A stretch of DNA of 64,000 bases, from assembly GCF_017983445.1 (NCBI RefSeq), contig NZ_JAGOBJ010000007.1, positions 186,001 through 250,000 of the forward strand, written 5' to 3'. Shown piece by piece: positions 39,498 to 50,192 of this stretch (its first letter is position 1; the number at the start of each line of letters is the position of its first letter). This DNA is from Halomonas sp. (GTDB lineage: Bacteria > Pseudomonadota > Gammaproteobacteria > Pseudomonadales > Halomonadaceae). Under the pieces are notes generated by a model that was not told the DNA's origin, searched no databases, and saw only the letters and a list, made by a program, of their open reading frames with translations. A program made the position numbers and the translations under genes.

Positions 39498-39866
39498 GGA
39501 GATTCGCTACGTCCTATCACTGGAAACTAACATTAAATAAATATAACGCTGAGCAATATACGTATCATGCCGTTGTACCAAAAGCTTGAATAACCGCATA
39601 TTACGTTAATAGGCCGTTTAAGTGGATATATTCACTGACGACAAGCGGCATAAAACGCCGCCCTCGTTCATCATTACTTGATAAAAAAACGTTAGTTATA
39701 AGCAATCAATAGCGACTTGCGTGCATTCAGCGGTTTCGGGAAGTAGACTAGGCTAGGCCTCGCGGGCCGTGCCTCGGTGCTAAACGTTACTATTAGCCCC
39801 CGGCGCTATGCCTCGGCTGTAGGTGCCGCACGCGGCCAACAACCATTTTGAACTCGGAACGATTCA
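39498..39866. other. Divergent intergenic region before fabA
   Basis: This 369-base spacer separates the PAS-GGDEF-EAL gene (minus) from fabA (plus). It must contain promoters for both, but I found no convincing -35/-10 pair and no clear FabR- or FadR-like palindrome. Confidence 0.5.
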
Positions 39867-40382
39867 GTGACCAAGCAACATTCCTTTGATCGCGAAGAAC
39901 TGCTGGCCTGCTCCCGCGGCGAGCTATTTGGCCCCGGAAATGCACAGCTTCCGGCTCCCAATATGCTAATGCTTGATCGTATTGCGCATATTCATGAAGA
40001 AGGCGGTGAGCACGGCAAAGGCGAGTTAATCGCTGAGCTGGATATCTCTCCTGACCTATGGTTCTTTGATTGCCATTTCCCAGGCGACCCGGTCATGCCC
40101 GGCTGTCTTGGTCTTGATGCCATGTGGCAGCTGGTGGGCTTCTATCTGGGCTGGCTAGGCCACCCTGGGCGCGGGCGTGCGCTTGGCTGCGGTGAAGTGA
40201 AATTCAGCGGTCAGATCATGCCTGACGCGAAAAAAGTAACTTATCGTATTAATATAAAGCGTATTATTACCCGTCGACTTATTTTGGGTATCGCTGACGG
40301 TACCGTATCCGTCGACGGACGCGATATTTACCAGGCTAATGATTTACGCGTTGGCCTATTTACCTCCACCGCGAATTTCTAA
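39867..40382 (+). CDS. fabA: 3-hydroxydecanoyl-ACP dehydratase/isomerase
   Basis: Dehydrates 3-hydroxydecanoyl-ACP and isomerises it to the cis-3 product, the branch point of anaerobic-type unsaturated fatty acid synthesis. 171 residues from GTG 39867, the E. coli length. The catalytic pair is at the expected positions: H70 in [14 protein letters not shown] and D84 in [10 protein letters not shown]. It forms an operon with fabB, 12 bases downstream, as in Pseudomonas. Confidence 0.97.
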   Translation: MTKQHSFDREELLACSRGELFGPGNAQLPAPNMLMLDRIAHIHEEGGEHGKGELIAELDISPDLWFFDCHFPGDPVMPGCLGLDAMWQLVGFYLGWLGHPGRGRALGCGEVKFSGQIMPDAKKVTYRINIKRIITRRLILGIADGTVSVDGRDIYQANDLRVGLFTSTANF

Positions 40383-40394
40383 CAGGAGGCTTCC

Positions 40395-41612
<1,218 letters not shown>

Positions 41613-41634
41613 GACCTGACGTCAGTCCTGTTGT

Positions 41635-41668
41635 AAAAACGGCGCCTTATTTATAAGGCGCCGTTTTT
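41635..41668. terminator. Bidirectional terminator between fabB and plsC
   Basis: A long perfect stem AAAAACGGCGCCTT/AAGGCGCCGTTTTT with a short AT loop gives five T on either strand. It serves fabAB (plus) and plsC (minus). Confidence 0.9.
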
Positions 41669-41710
41669 GTAGCTCAATGTTTAAATCAACCGAGATATCT
41701 GCCAAGCCCA

Positions 41711-42445
41711 CTAACGCTTAAGCGGGCGTGGTACATCGGAAATTTCCTGCAGCTGAGCCTCAATCCAGTCTTCCACTTCGGCTACGACTTCATCAGGCGT
41801 ACGCCCGTGGGTTTCAATAGGCGCACCAATCCGTACCCGTAAAACGCCCGGCTGCTTGACCCAGTGCCGACCCGGCCAACGCTCACCCGCATTATGGGCT
41901 ACCGGCAGTACCGGCACGCCAGCCCGGCAGGCAACCACACTACCGCTCTTGTTGTAGCGTTTGCGCACGCCCGGATCGACCCGCGTCCCTTCAGGGAAGA
42001 TCAGTACAGAAAGCCCCGTGCCCAATCGTGCCACGCCCTGGGTCAGCACCTGTTTCAAGGCACGCGCCGGTTTCGAGCGATCAAGGCTAATAGGACGCAG
42101 CAAACGCAACGCCCAGCCAAAAATAGGAATACGCAACAGCTCTTTTTTGAGCACGGTGCATACCGGCGGCTTCATTACCTGCAGAAAGACCGTTTCCCAC
42201 TCGCACTGATGGTTTGCCTGAATAACACACGGACCATTCGGAATAAGATGACGCCCCTGAATATCATAACGAACCCCACAGGCTACTCGAAACCAGATCA
42301 TCAAGAAGTGGTTATACAGATTCAGCAGCCGGTAGCGGCCTGACAACGGTAAAAAAGGAGCAATCGGTAGAAAAAGTACGCCAGCAATCAGCATGGCGAA
42401 GAAATACCCAGCATAGAACACCAGGCTACGAACCACATTGATCAA
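41711..42445 (-). CDS. plsC: 1-acyl-sn-glycerol-3-phosphate acyltransferase
   Basis: Second acylation step of phospholipid synthesis. 244 residues with one or two N-terminal membrane segments. Acyltransferase block I is NHQCEWET, an HX4E form in place of the commoner HX4D, as seen in many beta- and gammaproteobacterial homologues; block III is FPEGTRV. The start is TTG at 42445, supported by AGGAGAG 6 bases ahead, and the TTGA junction overlaps the stop of the upstream gene by 4 bases. An alternative role in another lysophospholipid acylation cannot be excluded. Confidence 0.88.
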   Translation of the reverse strand: MINVVRSLVFYAGYFFAMLIAGVLFLPIAPFLPLSGRYRLLNLYNHFLMIWFRVACGVRYDIQGRHLIPNGPCVIQANHQCEWETVFLQVMKPPVCTVLKKELLRIPIFGWALRLLRPISLDRSKPARALKQVLTQGVARLGTGLSVLIFPEGTRVDPGVRKRYNKSGSVVACRAGVPVLPVAHNAGERWPGRHWVKQPGVLRVRIGAPIETHGRTPDEVVAEVEDWIEAQLQEISDVPRPLKR

Positions 42446-43332
42446 ACGGACTCTCCTGTACTGGCGCCAGACAGATCATCGCGCGTCAAGCACCATGTAT
42501 CCACCATGCGCCCCACTTCCAACCGCCATGGCTTTTGATGCACACCAAAGACATCCAGCACTCGACGGCAGTTTAAAACACGCCGCAGCTTGGCATCGTG
42601 ATGGTGATTCAGCGCGGTGACCTCACCCAACGCAACCTGCTCGCCACGACCTTCCAGGTGCGTTGCCAACTGGGTGCGCACCATGGACGTAAATGTGAAG
42701 GCGCTGACAGGCTCTGTCCCTGCCAGATGATAGGCGCCCCAGGCATTAGCGCCGCTTGCCTGCTGCTGGAGCATACCAATCAACGCCATGGCTACCGCGT
42801 CCACCGATGTCGGGCAGCACACGACGTCTTCGGCGGCCCGCACGCTCTGCCCGACCAGCAGGCTGTCAATAATCTCGCTTAGCCAGGCATGACTGCCTTC
42901 AAGCGCAAATAGAGGGCCCAGGCGCACAATCAAATGGCGGTGATACTCTGCCCGTATACGATCCCCCGTCGTGACCAGCCGACGTAAACACTCATCGCGC
43001 GGCGTGGGTACCACATGCTCGTCGATCGGTTCATCGAAGCCGTCTTCATAGAGCTGGTCAGAGACGCACCATACCAACGGCACCTCCTGAGCAATACACG
43101 CGTCCAGACAACAGTCGACCGCATCGGCATGCGCGCCGACTACCGCTGGCGTCATACTCAACGGCTGCGCCAACGGCGGGATAATAACCGCATCCGGAGC
43201 GATCTCCTGCAACTGCGCCGCAGTGATGGCGATGTTCTGCTCAATCACGAGCTCCGTATCCGCGCGACGGCTTGCTTCCCGGGCCAATGCCAAGCTTAAG
43301 CAGTGCCCTGCATCCAGTATCAGCAGCTTCAA
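42442..43332 (-). CDS. RmlD-like sugar-nucleotide-binding/epimerase family protein
   Basis: 296 residues related to dTDP-4-dehydrorhamnose reductase (RmlD) and NAD-dependent epimerases: the tail of the fold shows GAYHLAGTEPVSAFTFTSMV and SVDAVAMALIGML. The N-terminal nucleotide loop is unusual, LILDAGHCLSLALA, without the GxxGxxG pattern, and no clear YxxxK pair is seen, so catalytic activity is doubtful. The start is TTG at 43332 with a purine-rich GAGAGGG ahead. It is coupled to plsC by a 4-base overlap. Confidence 0.75.
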   Translation of the reverse strand: MKLLILDAGHCLSLALAREASRRADTELVIEQNIAITAAQLQEIAPDAVIIPPLAQPLSMTPAVVGAHADAVDCCLDACIAQEVPLVWCVSDQLYEDGFDEPIDEHVVPTPRDECLRRLVTTGDRIRAEYHRHLIVRLGPLFALEGSHAWLSEIIDSLLVGQSVRAAEDVVCCPTSVDAVAMALIGMLQQQASGANAWGAYHLAGTEPVSAFTFTSMVRTQLATHLEGRGEQVALGEVTALNHHHDAKLRRVLNCRRVLDVFGVHQKPWRLEVGRMVDTWCLTRDDLSGASTGESV

Positions 43333-43423
43333 GACAGACCCTCTCCCATCAACGAACGTAGCTTGCGAACATGCGCAGCGAGCTTAACCGTTTATCTAAT
43401 CAGTAATGCTTAAAAGCTACCGG

Positions 43424-44101
43424 TCAGAACGGAATTTCATCGTCGAAATCGTCAAAGCTACCTGGGTCCGGTGCGCCGTAGTTGTTCTGCTGGCCCTGTT
43501 GCTGCTGGGGCGCGGCGTTGCCCTGGCGTGCAGGCTGGCCCTGCTGTGGCGCTGGCTGGGGGCGCTGGGCCGGTTGACCGCTCTGGTTTTGGCCAGCCTG
43601 GTTTTGGCCACCATAATTCTGACCACCGTAACTCTGTCCACCAAAGTTATTGCCTTGTGGCGCGCCACCCTGCTGGGGATATCCGCCTTGAGGTGCAGCG
43701 TCATTACTCTGATTACTCGGAGCGTAACTGCCCTGCGGCGCGTTACCGCCCTGGAAATCGCCGCTACGGCCATCCAGCATCTGCATATCGTTGGCAACGA
43801 TCTCGGTGCTGTAACGATCCTGACCGTTTTGATCCTGCCATTTGCGGGTTTGCAGGCGACCTTCGATATAAACTTTGGAGCCTTTTTTCAGGTACTGCTG
43901 GGCAATTTCAGCCGTTTTATTGAACAGCACGATCCGGTGCCACTCAGTACGCTCCTGACGTTGGCCGCTTTGACGATCCATCCAGGTGTCGGAGGTAGCC
44001 AGATTCAGGTTAGCCACGGCTGTACCGCTGGGCGTAAAGCGTACCTCAGGATCCTGCCCGAGGTTACCGATCAGAATCACTTTATTGATACCGCGAGCCA
44101 T
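43424..44101 (-). CDS. ssb: Single-stranded DNA-binding protein
   Basis: Coats single-stranded DNA in replication, repair and recombination and recruits partners through its tail. 225 residues: N-terminal OB fold ([20 protein letters not shown] to about residue 110), a long Gln/Gly/Asn-rich linker of about 100 residues with repeated QNYGGQN-type stretches, and the acidic tip DFDDEIPF that binds partner proteins. The linker is longer than in E. coli SSB (178 residues in total). AAGGAGTG precedes the start. Confidence 0.97.
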   Translation of the reverse strand: MARGINKVILIGNLGQDPEVRFTPSGTAVANLNLATSDTWMDRQSGQRQERTEWHRIVLFNKTAEIAQQYLKKGSKVYIEGRLQTRKWQDQNGQDRYSTEIVANDMQMLDGRSGDFQGGNAPQGSYAPSNQSNDAAPQGGYPQQGGAPQGNNFGGQSYGGQNYGGQNQAGQNQSGQPAQRPQPAPQQGQPARQGNAAPQQQQGQQNNYGAPDPGSFDDFDDEIPF

Positions 44102-44200
44102 AAGGCACTCCTTCCATTGTGTTGCGTATAGATAGACATCAGCGCTTTAATTTACAGACTGCCGATGCTACTGACTATTAACGACTGCCAGACAGCCGTC

Positions 44201-45577
44201 TTACGATTTCGGGGGAATCAGCTTGGCCAGCGCCGCTCGATCAAGCTGCTGACGATTTACCTTCAAATAGACCAAGTGTTCCTCGGGCACTACCATGACG
44301 TCCTCGACACCCACAACGTCAGCCAAGCGTTCCATCAGTAAATCCAAGGTATCTGGCGGCGTATCATTCAGGGCTACTACTTCGCTGGAGAGCGGAGGCG
44401 GCGACGGCATTCGCCACATCGCAATCCACCACAATAACGCGAGTATCGCACAGCCTATAAACACTGCGTTAAGACCCCATACGTTAGCCAGCAAACCGCC
44501 TAACGTACCGCCTAAAAATGCGCCTAGAAACTGGCTGGTGGAGTACACCCCCATCGCCGTTCCTTTAGCTCCTGCCGGAGCGAGCTTGCTCAGCATTGAA
44601 GGCAGCGTGGCCTCAAGTAAATTAAAGCCGGTAAAGAACACAAACAATCCAAAAAACAGCCAGTGTCCCTGAGAAAATGACGAGCCAAGCCCGGCAAGGC
44701 TCACCGCAATAGCGGCAATCGCCAGCAGGCATATCACTTTCATCTGCTGTTTTTTCTCAGCCACAATCATCAGCGGCACCATGGCCACGAACGACAGCCC
44801 CATAATACCTAAATACGCCAAGCCGTGATGCTCTACGGCGATTCCTGCCTGCTGCAGCCGAAAAGGCACCGCCACAAAAATAGCCATAAGTACAAGATGG
44901 AGCGCGAAGATCGATATATCCAGGCGCCACAGATCAGGCCGCGTAATCACACTTTTAAGCTGCTGGCGATCCAGACCCACATCCTGATGGCGCCGCCGTT
45001 TGGGGGCTGGCGGCACCCAGCGCCACAGCACCACCAACCCCACCAGGGTTAACAACGCGGTAAACCAGAATACGCCTGAGAGCCCTGCCCAGGAGGCAAG
45101 CCAGGGGCCTAGTACCATGGCAATGGCAAACGATACGCCAATCGATAAGCCGATCGTCGCCATCGCTGCCGTACGGACCTGCTCGCGGGTCTGGTCGGCA
45201 AGCAGCGCCATGATCGCCGCCGCTACCGCCCCACCGCCCTGAAGCGCGCGACCTATAATTATCCCACCGATTGAGTCCGCCTGGGCAGCCACGATGCTGC
45301 CCAGGGCAAAAATAATCAGCCCCATGGCAATCACCCGCTTACGCCCGATACGGTCTGACAATAGCCCGAACGGAATTTGCAGCGTAGCCTGGGTCAGCCC
45401 ATAGATGCCTAGCGCAATACCCACGAGTAACGGCGTGGCGCCCTGGAGGGTGTCAGCGTAGAGCGCCAACACCGGCAACACCATAAAGAGTCCCAGCATA
45501 CGAGACGCATAAAGCCCAGCCAAGCCGCTGATTGCACGACGCTCAGAGGCCATTAGCAGTGCAGAAACCTTGCGCAT
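44201..45577 (-). CDS. MFS transporter with C-terminal YAM-like domain
   Basis: Drug:H+ antiporter-type major facilitator with 12 predicted membrane segments and a soluble C-terminal domain of about 60 residues (DTLDLLMERLADVVGVEDVM...) like the YAM domain of YajR. The motif A loop LLSDRIGRKRVIAMG is present after helix 2. I use ATG 45577 (AAGGGC ahead), giving 458 residues; the frame is open 22 codons earlier. The exported substrate is unknown. The ssb-MFS-uvrA arrangement is also found in pseudomonads. Confidence 0.86.
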   Translation of the reverse strand: MRKVSALLMASERRAISGLAGLYASRMLGLFMVLPVLALYADTLQGATPLLVGIALGIYGLTQATLQIPFGLLSDRIGRKRVIAMGLIIFALGSIVAAQADSIGGIIIGRALQGGGAVAAAIMALLADQTREQVRTAAMATIGLSIGVSFAIAMVLGPWLASWAGLSGVFWFTALLTLVGLVVLWRWVPPAPKRRRHQDVGLDRQQLKSVITRPDLWRLDISIFALHLVLMAIFVAVPFRLQQAGIAVEHHGLAYLGIMGLSFVAMVPLMIVAEKKQQMKVICLLAIAAIAVSLAGLGSSFSQGHWLFFGLFVFFTGFNLLEATLPSMLSKLAPAGAKGTAMGVYSTSQFLGAFLGGTLGGLLANVWGLNAVFIGCAILALLWWIAMWRMPSPPPLSSEVVALNDTPPDTLDLLMERLADVVGVEDVMVVPEEHLVYLKVNRQQLDRAALAKLIPPKS

Positions 45578-45746
45578 AATGCCCTTGTATATGGTGGATG
45601 AGACCAAAATCCTCGAATAACCCCCCATTCTAGCGGTTTGCATCCACGCTGGAAACGCTGTCCTGCGTTAAGCTATAAAAGCGTTTTTGCCGGGAAGGGG
45701 ATGGCAAACGTATAATTACTCTTTTGCCGCGCGAGTCGAGGTGTTG

Positions 45747-48590
45747 ATGGACAGCATTCTGGTCAGGGGTGCACGCACCCACAACCTCAAGCAGATCGAT
45801 GTGGAACTGCCCCGCGACAAGTTAATCGTGATTACCGGCCTGTCAGGTTCGGGAAAATCGTCGCTGGCATTTGATACGCTCTATGCCGAAGGGCAGCGGC
45901 GCTACGTAGAGTCGCTCTCTACCTATGCGCGTCAGTTTCTCTCAATGATGGAAAAACCCGATGTGGATCACATCGAAGGGTTATCGCCCGCCATTTCCAT
46001 TGAGCAAAAATCCACCTCTCATAACCCACGCTCAACCGTGGGGACCATTACCGAAATTTATGACTACCTGCGCCTGCTGTTTGCACGCGCCGGTACTCCA
46101 CGCTGCCCCGAACACGGAGAGGAGCTTGAGGCTCAGACCATTTCGCAGATGGTCGACCAGGTAATGAACCTGGCCGAAGGCACTAAACTTATGTTGCTGG
46201 CTCCTGTAGTCAAAGGACGCAAGGGGGAGCACTTACAGCTTTTGGCCGAGCTTCGCGCGCAGGGGTTTGTCCGCGCGTTGATTGATGGCCAGGTGCTGGA
46301 GCTTGACGATATTGCACCGCTGGACAAGCGCAAAAAGCACGACATTAGCGTAGTCGTTGACCGCTTCAAGGTGCGCGACGATATCGCCCAGCGGCTTGCC
46401 GAATCGTTTGAGACCGCGGTTAATCTCACCGATGGCACCGCCATGATCCACTTTATGGATGGCGAGCAGGAAGACCTGGCGTTCTCATCACGCTTTGCCT
46501 GCCCGGTCTGCGGCTATTCACTTGCAGAACTTGAACCGCGCATGTTCTCATTCAATAACCCAGCCGGTGCCTGCCCTACCTGCGACGGTCTGGGCATACA
46601 GCAGTATTTCGATCCTGAAAAGCTGATTAGTCACCCTGAGCTTTCGTTAGCAGAAGGCGTCATCAAGGGCTGGGATCGCCGCAATATTTATTATTTCACT
46701 CAGCTGCAGGCGCTTGCCAAACATTATCAGTTTGAGCTGGAAACCCCCTGGAAGGATCTCGCCCGTCACGAGCGGGATGTGATTCTTAACGGTAGCGGTG
46801 ATGAACAAATTCCCTTTGCCTATGTTGGCGATCGAGGACGCAAGGTAACGCGCGAGCATGTCTTTGAGGGCGTATTGCCTAACATGCAGCGCCGCTACCG
46901 GGAAACCGAGTCCAACATGGTGCGCGATGACCTGGCGAAGTACATTGCCATGCAGCCTTGCGCTACCTGCAAAGGCACGCGCTTACGCAGAGAGTCGCGC
47001 CATGTATATGTCGACGACCGCAATATCGCCGATGTGGTACGCATCCCGATCGGTGAGGCGTGGCGCTATTTTGCCGAGTTGAGCCTACCCGGCCGAAAAG
47101 GCGAAATTGCTGACAAGATCGTTAACGAAATCCACGCTCGCCTGGAGTTTCTGGTCAATGTAGGGCTTGACTACCTGAATCTTGAGCGCAGTGCCGATAC
47201 GCTGTCTGGCGGCGAAGCCCAGCGGATCCGTTTAGCCAGCCAGATTGGCGCGGGCCTGGTGGGGGTCATGTATATTCTGGACGAGCCTTCGATTGGCCTG
47301 CACCAGCGTGACAATGATCGTTTGCTAAAAACCCTTGAGCGGCTGCGCGACCTGGGTAATACCGTTATTGTCGTCGAGCACGACGAGGACGCTATTCGCG
47401 CGGCTGACCATGTGCTGGATATCGGCCCTGGCGCGGGTGTACACGGCGGTGAGATTGTGGCCCAAGGCACGCCGCAGCAGGTGATGGACAACCCCGCCTC
47501 GTTAACCGGTCAGTACCTTTCGGGCACACGCGAAATCAGTGTTCCGCCCTATCGCATCCCTGGTAATCCGGAGAAGCAGCTGGTGTTACGCGGCGCAACC
47601 GGTAACAACCTGCAGAACGTAACGCTTGGCCTGCCGCTGGGCCTGTTTATTGCGATTACCGGCGTATCAGGATCGGGTAAATCAACGCTGATCAACGGCA
47701 CATTAATGCCTATTGCGGCCAGGGAGCTTAACCGTGCGACCACGCTAACGGCTGCGCCCTATGAAAAAATTGAAGGCCTCGATCAGCTCGATAAAGTCAT
47801 CGATATTGATCAAAGTCCGATTGGCCGCACGCCACGCTCTAACCCGGCAACCTATACCGGTATATTCACGCCTATCCGTGAGCTGTTTGCCGGTACTCAG
47901 GAGGCGCGCTCGCGCGGCTACAAGCCGGGACGCTTCAGCTTTAACGTCAAGGGCGGACGCTGCGAGGCCTGTCAGGGCGAAGGCATGATCAAGGTCGAGA
48001 TGCATTTCTTGCCGGATATCTATGTGCCGTGCGACGTCTGTAAAGGCAAGCGCTATAACCGCGAAACTCTGGATATCCACTATAAAGGCAAAACCATCCA
48101 CGAAGTGCTGGAGATGACGGTCGAGGATGCGCTTGAGTTTTTCAGCCCGGTGCCGGCCATTGCTCGCCGCTTACAGACCCTGCTCGATGTCGGGCTTTCG
48201 TATATTCGGCTGGGCCAAAGCGCTACCACCCTCTCCGGAGGTGAGGCGCAACGTGTCAAGCTTGCCCGAGAGCTTGCCAAGCGCGATACCGGTAAGACGC
48301 TGTATATTCTGGATGAGCCTACCACCGGGCTTCATTTCGAGGATATTCGTCAACTGCTGACCGTTTTGCATCGCCTGCGTGATCATGGCAACACCATTGT
48401 GGTGATTGAACACAATCTGGATGTGATCAAGACCGCCGACTGGATCGTTGATCTTGGCCCAGAAGGCGGTTCAGGGGGTGGCCAGATTATCGCCGAGGGT
48501 ACCCCTGAACAGATTGCCAAACAGAGCGTTTCGCACACCGGGCGTTTTCTATCCCCTTTACTTGAGCGTAAAAAAAATACGCCTGCATAG
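45747..48590 (+). CDS. uvrA: Excinuclease ABC subunit A
   Basis: Damage-recognition ATPase of nucleotide excision repair. 947 residues from ATG 45747, aligning with the family start [17 protein letters not shown]; the frame is open 20 codons upstream. Two ABC modules are complete: Walker [10 protein letters not shown] and GVSGSGKST, signatures LSGGEAQRI and LSGGEAQRV, and zinc clusters CPVC...CPTC and CEAC...CDVC. No canonical LexA box (CTGT-N8-ACAG) was seen in the spacer before it, so SOS control is not evident. Confidence 0.97.
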   Translation: MDSILVRGARTHNLKQIDVELPRDKLIVITGLSGSGKSSLAFDTLYAEGQRRYVESLSTYARQFLSMMEKPDVDHIEGLSPAISIEQKSTSHNPRSTVGTITEIYDYLRLLFARAGTPRCPEHGEELEAQTISQMVDQVMNLAEGTKLMLLAPVVKGRKGEHLQLLAELRAQGFVRALIDGQVLELDDIAPLDKRKKHDISVVVDRFKVRDDIAQRLAESFETAVNLTDGTAMIHFMDGEQEDLAFSSRFACPVCGYSLAELEPRMFSFNNPAGACPTCDGLGIQQYFDPEKLISHPELSLAEGVIKGWDRRNIYYFTQLQALAKHYQFELETPWKDLARHERDVILNGSGDEQIPFAYVGDRGRKVTREHVFEGVLPNMQRRYRETESNMVRDDLAKYIAMQPCATCKGTRLRRESRHVYVDDRNIADVVRIPIGEAWRYFAELSLPGRKGEIADKIVNEIHARLEFLVNVGLDYLNLERSADTLSGGEAQRIRLASQIGAGLVGVMYILDEPSIGLHQRDNDRLLKTLERLRDLGNTVIVVEHDEDAIRAADHVLDIGPGAGVHGGEIVAQGTPQQVMDNPASLTGQYLSGTREISVPPYRIPGNPEKQLVLRGATGNNLQNVTLGLPLGLFIAITGVSGSGKSTLINGTLMPIAARELNRATTLTAAPYEKIEGLDQLDKVIDIDQSPIGRTPRSNPATYTGIFTPIRELFAGTQEARSRGYKPGRFSFNVKGGRCEACQGEGMIKVEMHFLPDIYVPCDVCKGKRYNRETLDIHYKGKTIHEVLEMTVEDALEFFSPVPAIARRLQTLLDVGLSYIRLGQSATTLSGGEAQRVKLARELAKRDTGKTLYILDEPTTGLHFEDIRQLLTVLHRLRDHGNTIVVIEHNLDVIKTADWIVDLGPEGGSGGGQIIAEGTPEQIAKQSVSHTGRFLSPLLERKKNTPA

Positions 48591-48783
48591 GAGCTGAAAC
48601 AGTCGTTAAAACAGCAGCTAAACACAGGGTGGGTATTTACCCATCCTGATGTAGATTTTGTGTAATGATTTAACCGATAATGCCGGTAATAGGGTAACGA
48701 GCTTACCCAGCATGTAATTGTATTGCTTAGATTTATTAATTTATTTATTAATATTTGTTAAGCAATACTCATGGAGAACCCCT

Positions 48784-49527
48784 GTGAGCCAAGACCAAAG
48801 CTGCATCCTCCATCACTTCAGCCATTACTGCTCTTTAAGCCAAGAAGAAAAGGAGCTGCTGATATCATTGGAAGAAAGCCCTACCGACATTAAAGCGGGC
48901 TCACTGCTATGGGAAATGGGCGATCCAGCCAGCGAATTTTGCACCTTAAAAAGCGGCTGGGCTTTCTCCTATCGTCATCTTGAGAACGGCAACAGACAGA
49001 TTCTGGAGGTTTTTTTACCCGGTGATATTATCGGTTTGCGCGAATTCGCTTTTTCCCAGCGACTAGAAAATGTTCGCATGATTACCGATGGTGTTGTGTG
49101 TCATTTTCCGCATAAGCGTCTTCTCGAAATATTTCGCCAGTCCCTACCGCTCACCTCGGTGGTGTTTGCCATCGCCAGTCGCCATCAGGCGCTGCTTACA
49201 GAGCGTTTGGTAAACCTTGCCCGGCGAAGTGCGCGGCAAAAGACGGCACATTTTCTGTATGAAATGTACCTAAGACTACACCAGACCAATAGCCAGACGG
49301 ATGGTCAGTTTAGGCTTCCTCTTTCGCAAGAGCAGCTTGCCGACATTCTGGGTTTAAGCCCCGTCCACGTCAGCCGTACGTTTAGCTCGCTGAGTGAGGA
49401 AGGCTTGGTCTTTCGTGACCGGCACAATCTGACTATCCCCGACCTGAAAGCGCTGGCCGAGGCCGGTGAGTTTGATGACTGCTATCTTCACGATGATGTC
49501 AGACCGCTCTTTGATCTTTCTGCCTAA
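48784..49527 (+). CDS. Crp/Fnr-family transcriptional regulator
   Basis: 247 residues from GTG 48784, supported by GGAG 8 bases ahead. An N-terminal cyclic-nucleotide-binding-like barrel (GSLLWEMGDPASEFCTLKSG, then FLPGDIIGL) is followed by the dimer helix and a winged helix with LSQEQLADILGLSPVHVSRT. The N-terminal cysteines (C7, C16) do not form the FNR iron-sulfur cluster pattern, so it is not an oxygen-sensing FNR; the ligand is unknown. It stands alone; a hairpin at 48627-48646 in the preceding spacer may end uvrA transcription. Confidence 0.88.
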   Translation: MSQDQSCILHHFSHYCSLSQEEKELLISLEESPTDIKAGSLLWEMGDPASEFCTLKSGWAFSYRHLENGNRQILEVFLPGDIIGLREFAFSQRLENVRMITDGVVCHFPHKRLLEIFRQSLPLTSVVFAIASRHQALLTERLVNLARRSARQKTAHFLYEMYLRLHQTNSQTDGQFRLPLSQEQLADILGLSPVHVSRTFSSLSEEGLVFRDRHNLTIPDLKALAEAGEFDDCYLHDDVRPLFDLSA

Positions 49528-49617
49528 TTCTACTGCGTGCAGTATACGCAGCAGCTTTAACGCTGACTTCGCTTACTATAGCCTGAAGGCCTTCTTACCC
49601 AACGTTGACGACTACCC

Positions 49618-50157
49618 ATGAACTCTTTCTCAACTGTCCTGACCAGTGCCTTTCTGCTTAGCGCGCCTATAGCATCGGCTGCGACGTTCAATATGCAGGA
49701 TTTGCAAACGCACGGTCATTGGCAGTCGATGTCGCTTACACTGGGTAATGAGCACCACTTTCGCGCCGTTGAGACACATAGCTACTCAGACGCCACGCTC
49801 AGCCTGAACGCTACGCAAAACGTGTGTGATTTACCCTGGCTTGAAATGCGTGTCACGCTGGAGCAACAACAGGGTGAGAGTAAAACCGTCAACCTAGTCC
49901 CTACGCGGCTACGCGTTGATGAACAACCGGTGATGGATACCATGGCAGAATTTATCACTGAGCGTGGGGATGACGGTTTTTATGTGCACTTCTACCTTGG
50001 CGACATGCAGACATTAATGACTCAGATGCGTCAAGGCGAGCAGCTGTTTCTAGGCTTTGATCAAGGCGAGCAGGCGCCCTGGTATATGACGTTCCAGCTT
50101 GAAGGAGCCAACGAGGCTATTGAACGCATGCAGGTACTTTGCCAAGCGGCGCGCTGA
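49618..50157 (+). CDS. Secreted protein of unknown function
   Basis: 179 residues with a clear signal peptide (hydrophobic residues 5-18, cut after ASA), so exported to the periplasm. The mature part is probably beta-rich, contains two cysteines (NVCDLPW and VLCQAAR) that could form a disulfide, and no motif I recognise. It is a single gene converging with the diguanylate cyclase gene at 35 bases. Confidence 0.7.
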   Translation: MNSFSTVLTSAFLLSAPIASAATFNMQDLQTHGHWQSMSLTLGNEHHFRAVETHSYSDATLSLNATQNVCDLPWLEMRVTLEQQQGESKTVNLVPTRLRVDEQPVMDTMAEFITERGDDGFYVHFYLGDMQTLMTQMRQGEQLFLGFDQGEQAPWYMTFQLEGANEAIERMQVLCQAAR

Positions 50158-50192
50158 AGGCTAATAGTAAAAATAACTATTTATTCAGCAGC

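Noticed and set aside
45601-45746. Possible LexA box ahead of uvrA
   Set aside because: CTGT occurs, but no ACAG follows at the correct spacing, so no canonical SOS box can be claimed.
48784-49527. Calling the Crp/Fnr protein an FNR/ANR oxygen sensor
   Set aside because: The N-terminal cysteine cluster is absent, so only the family is assigned.
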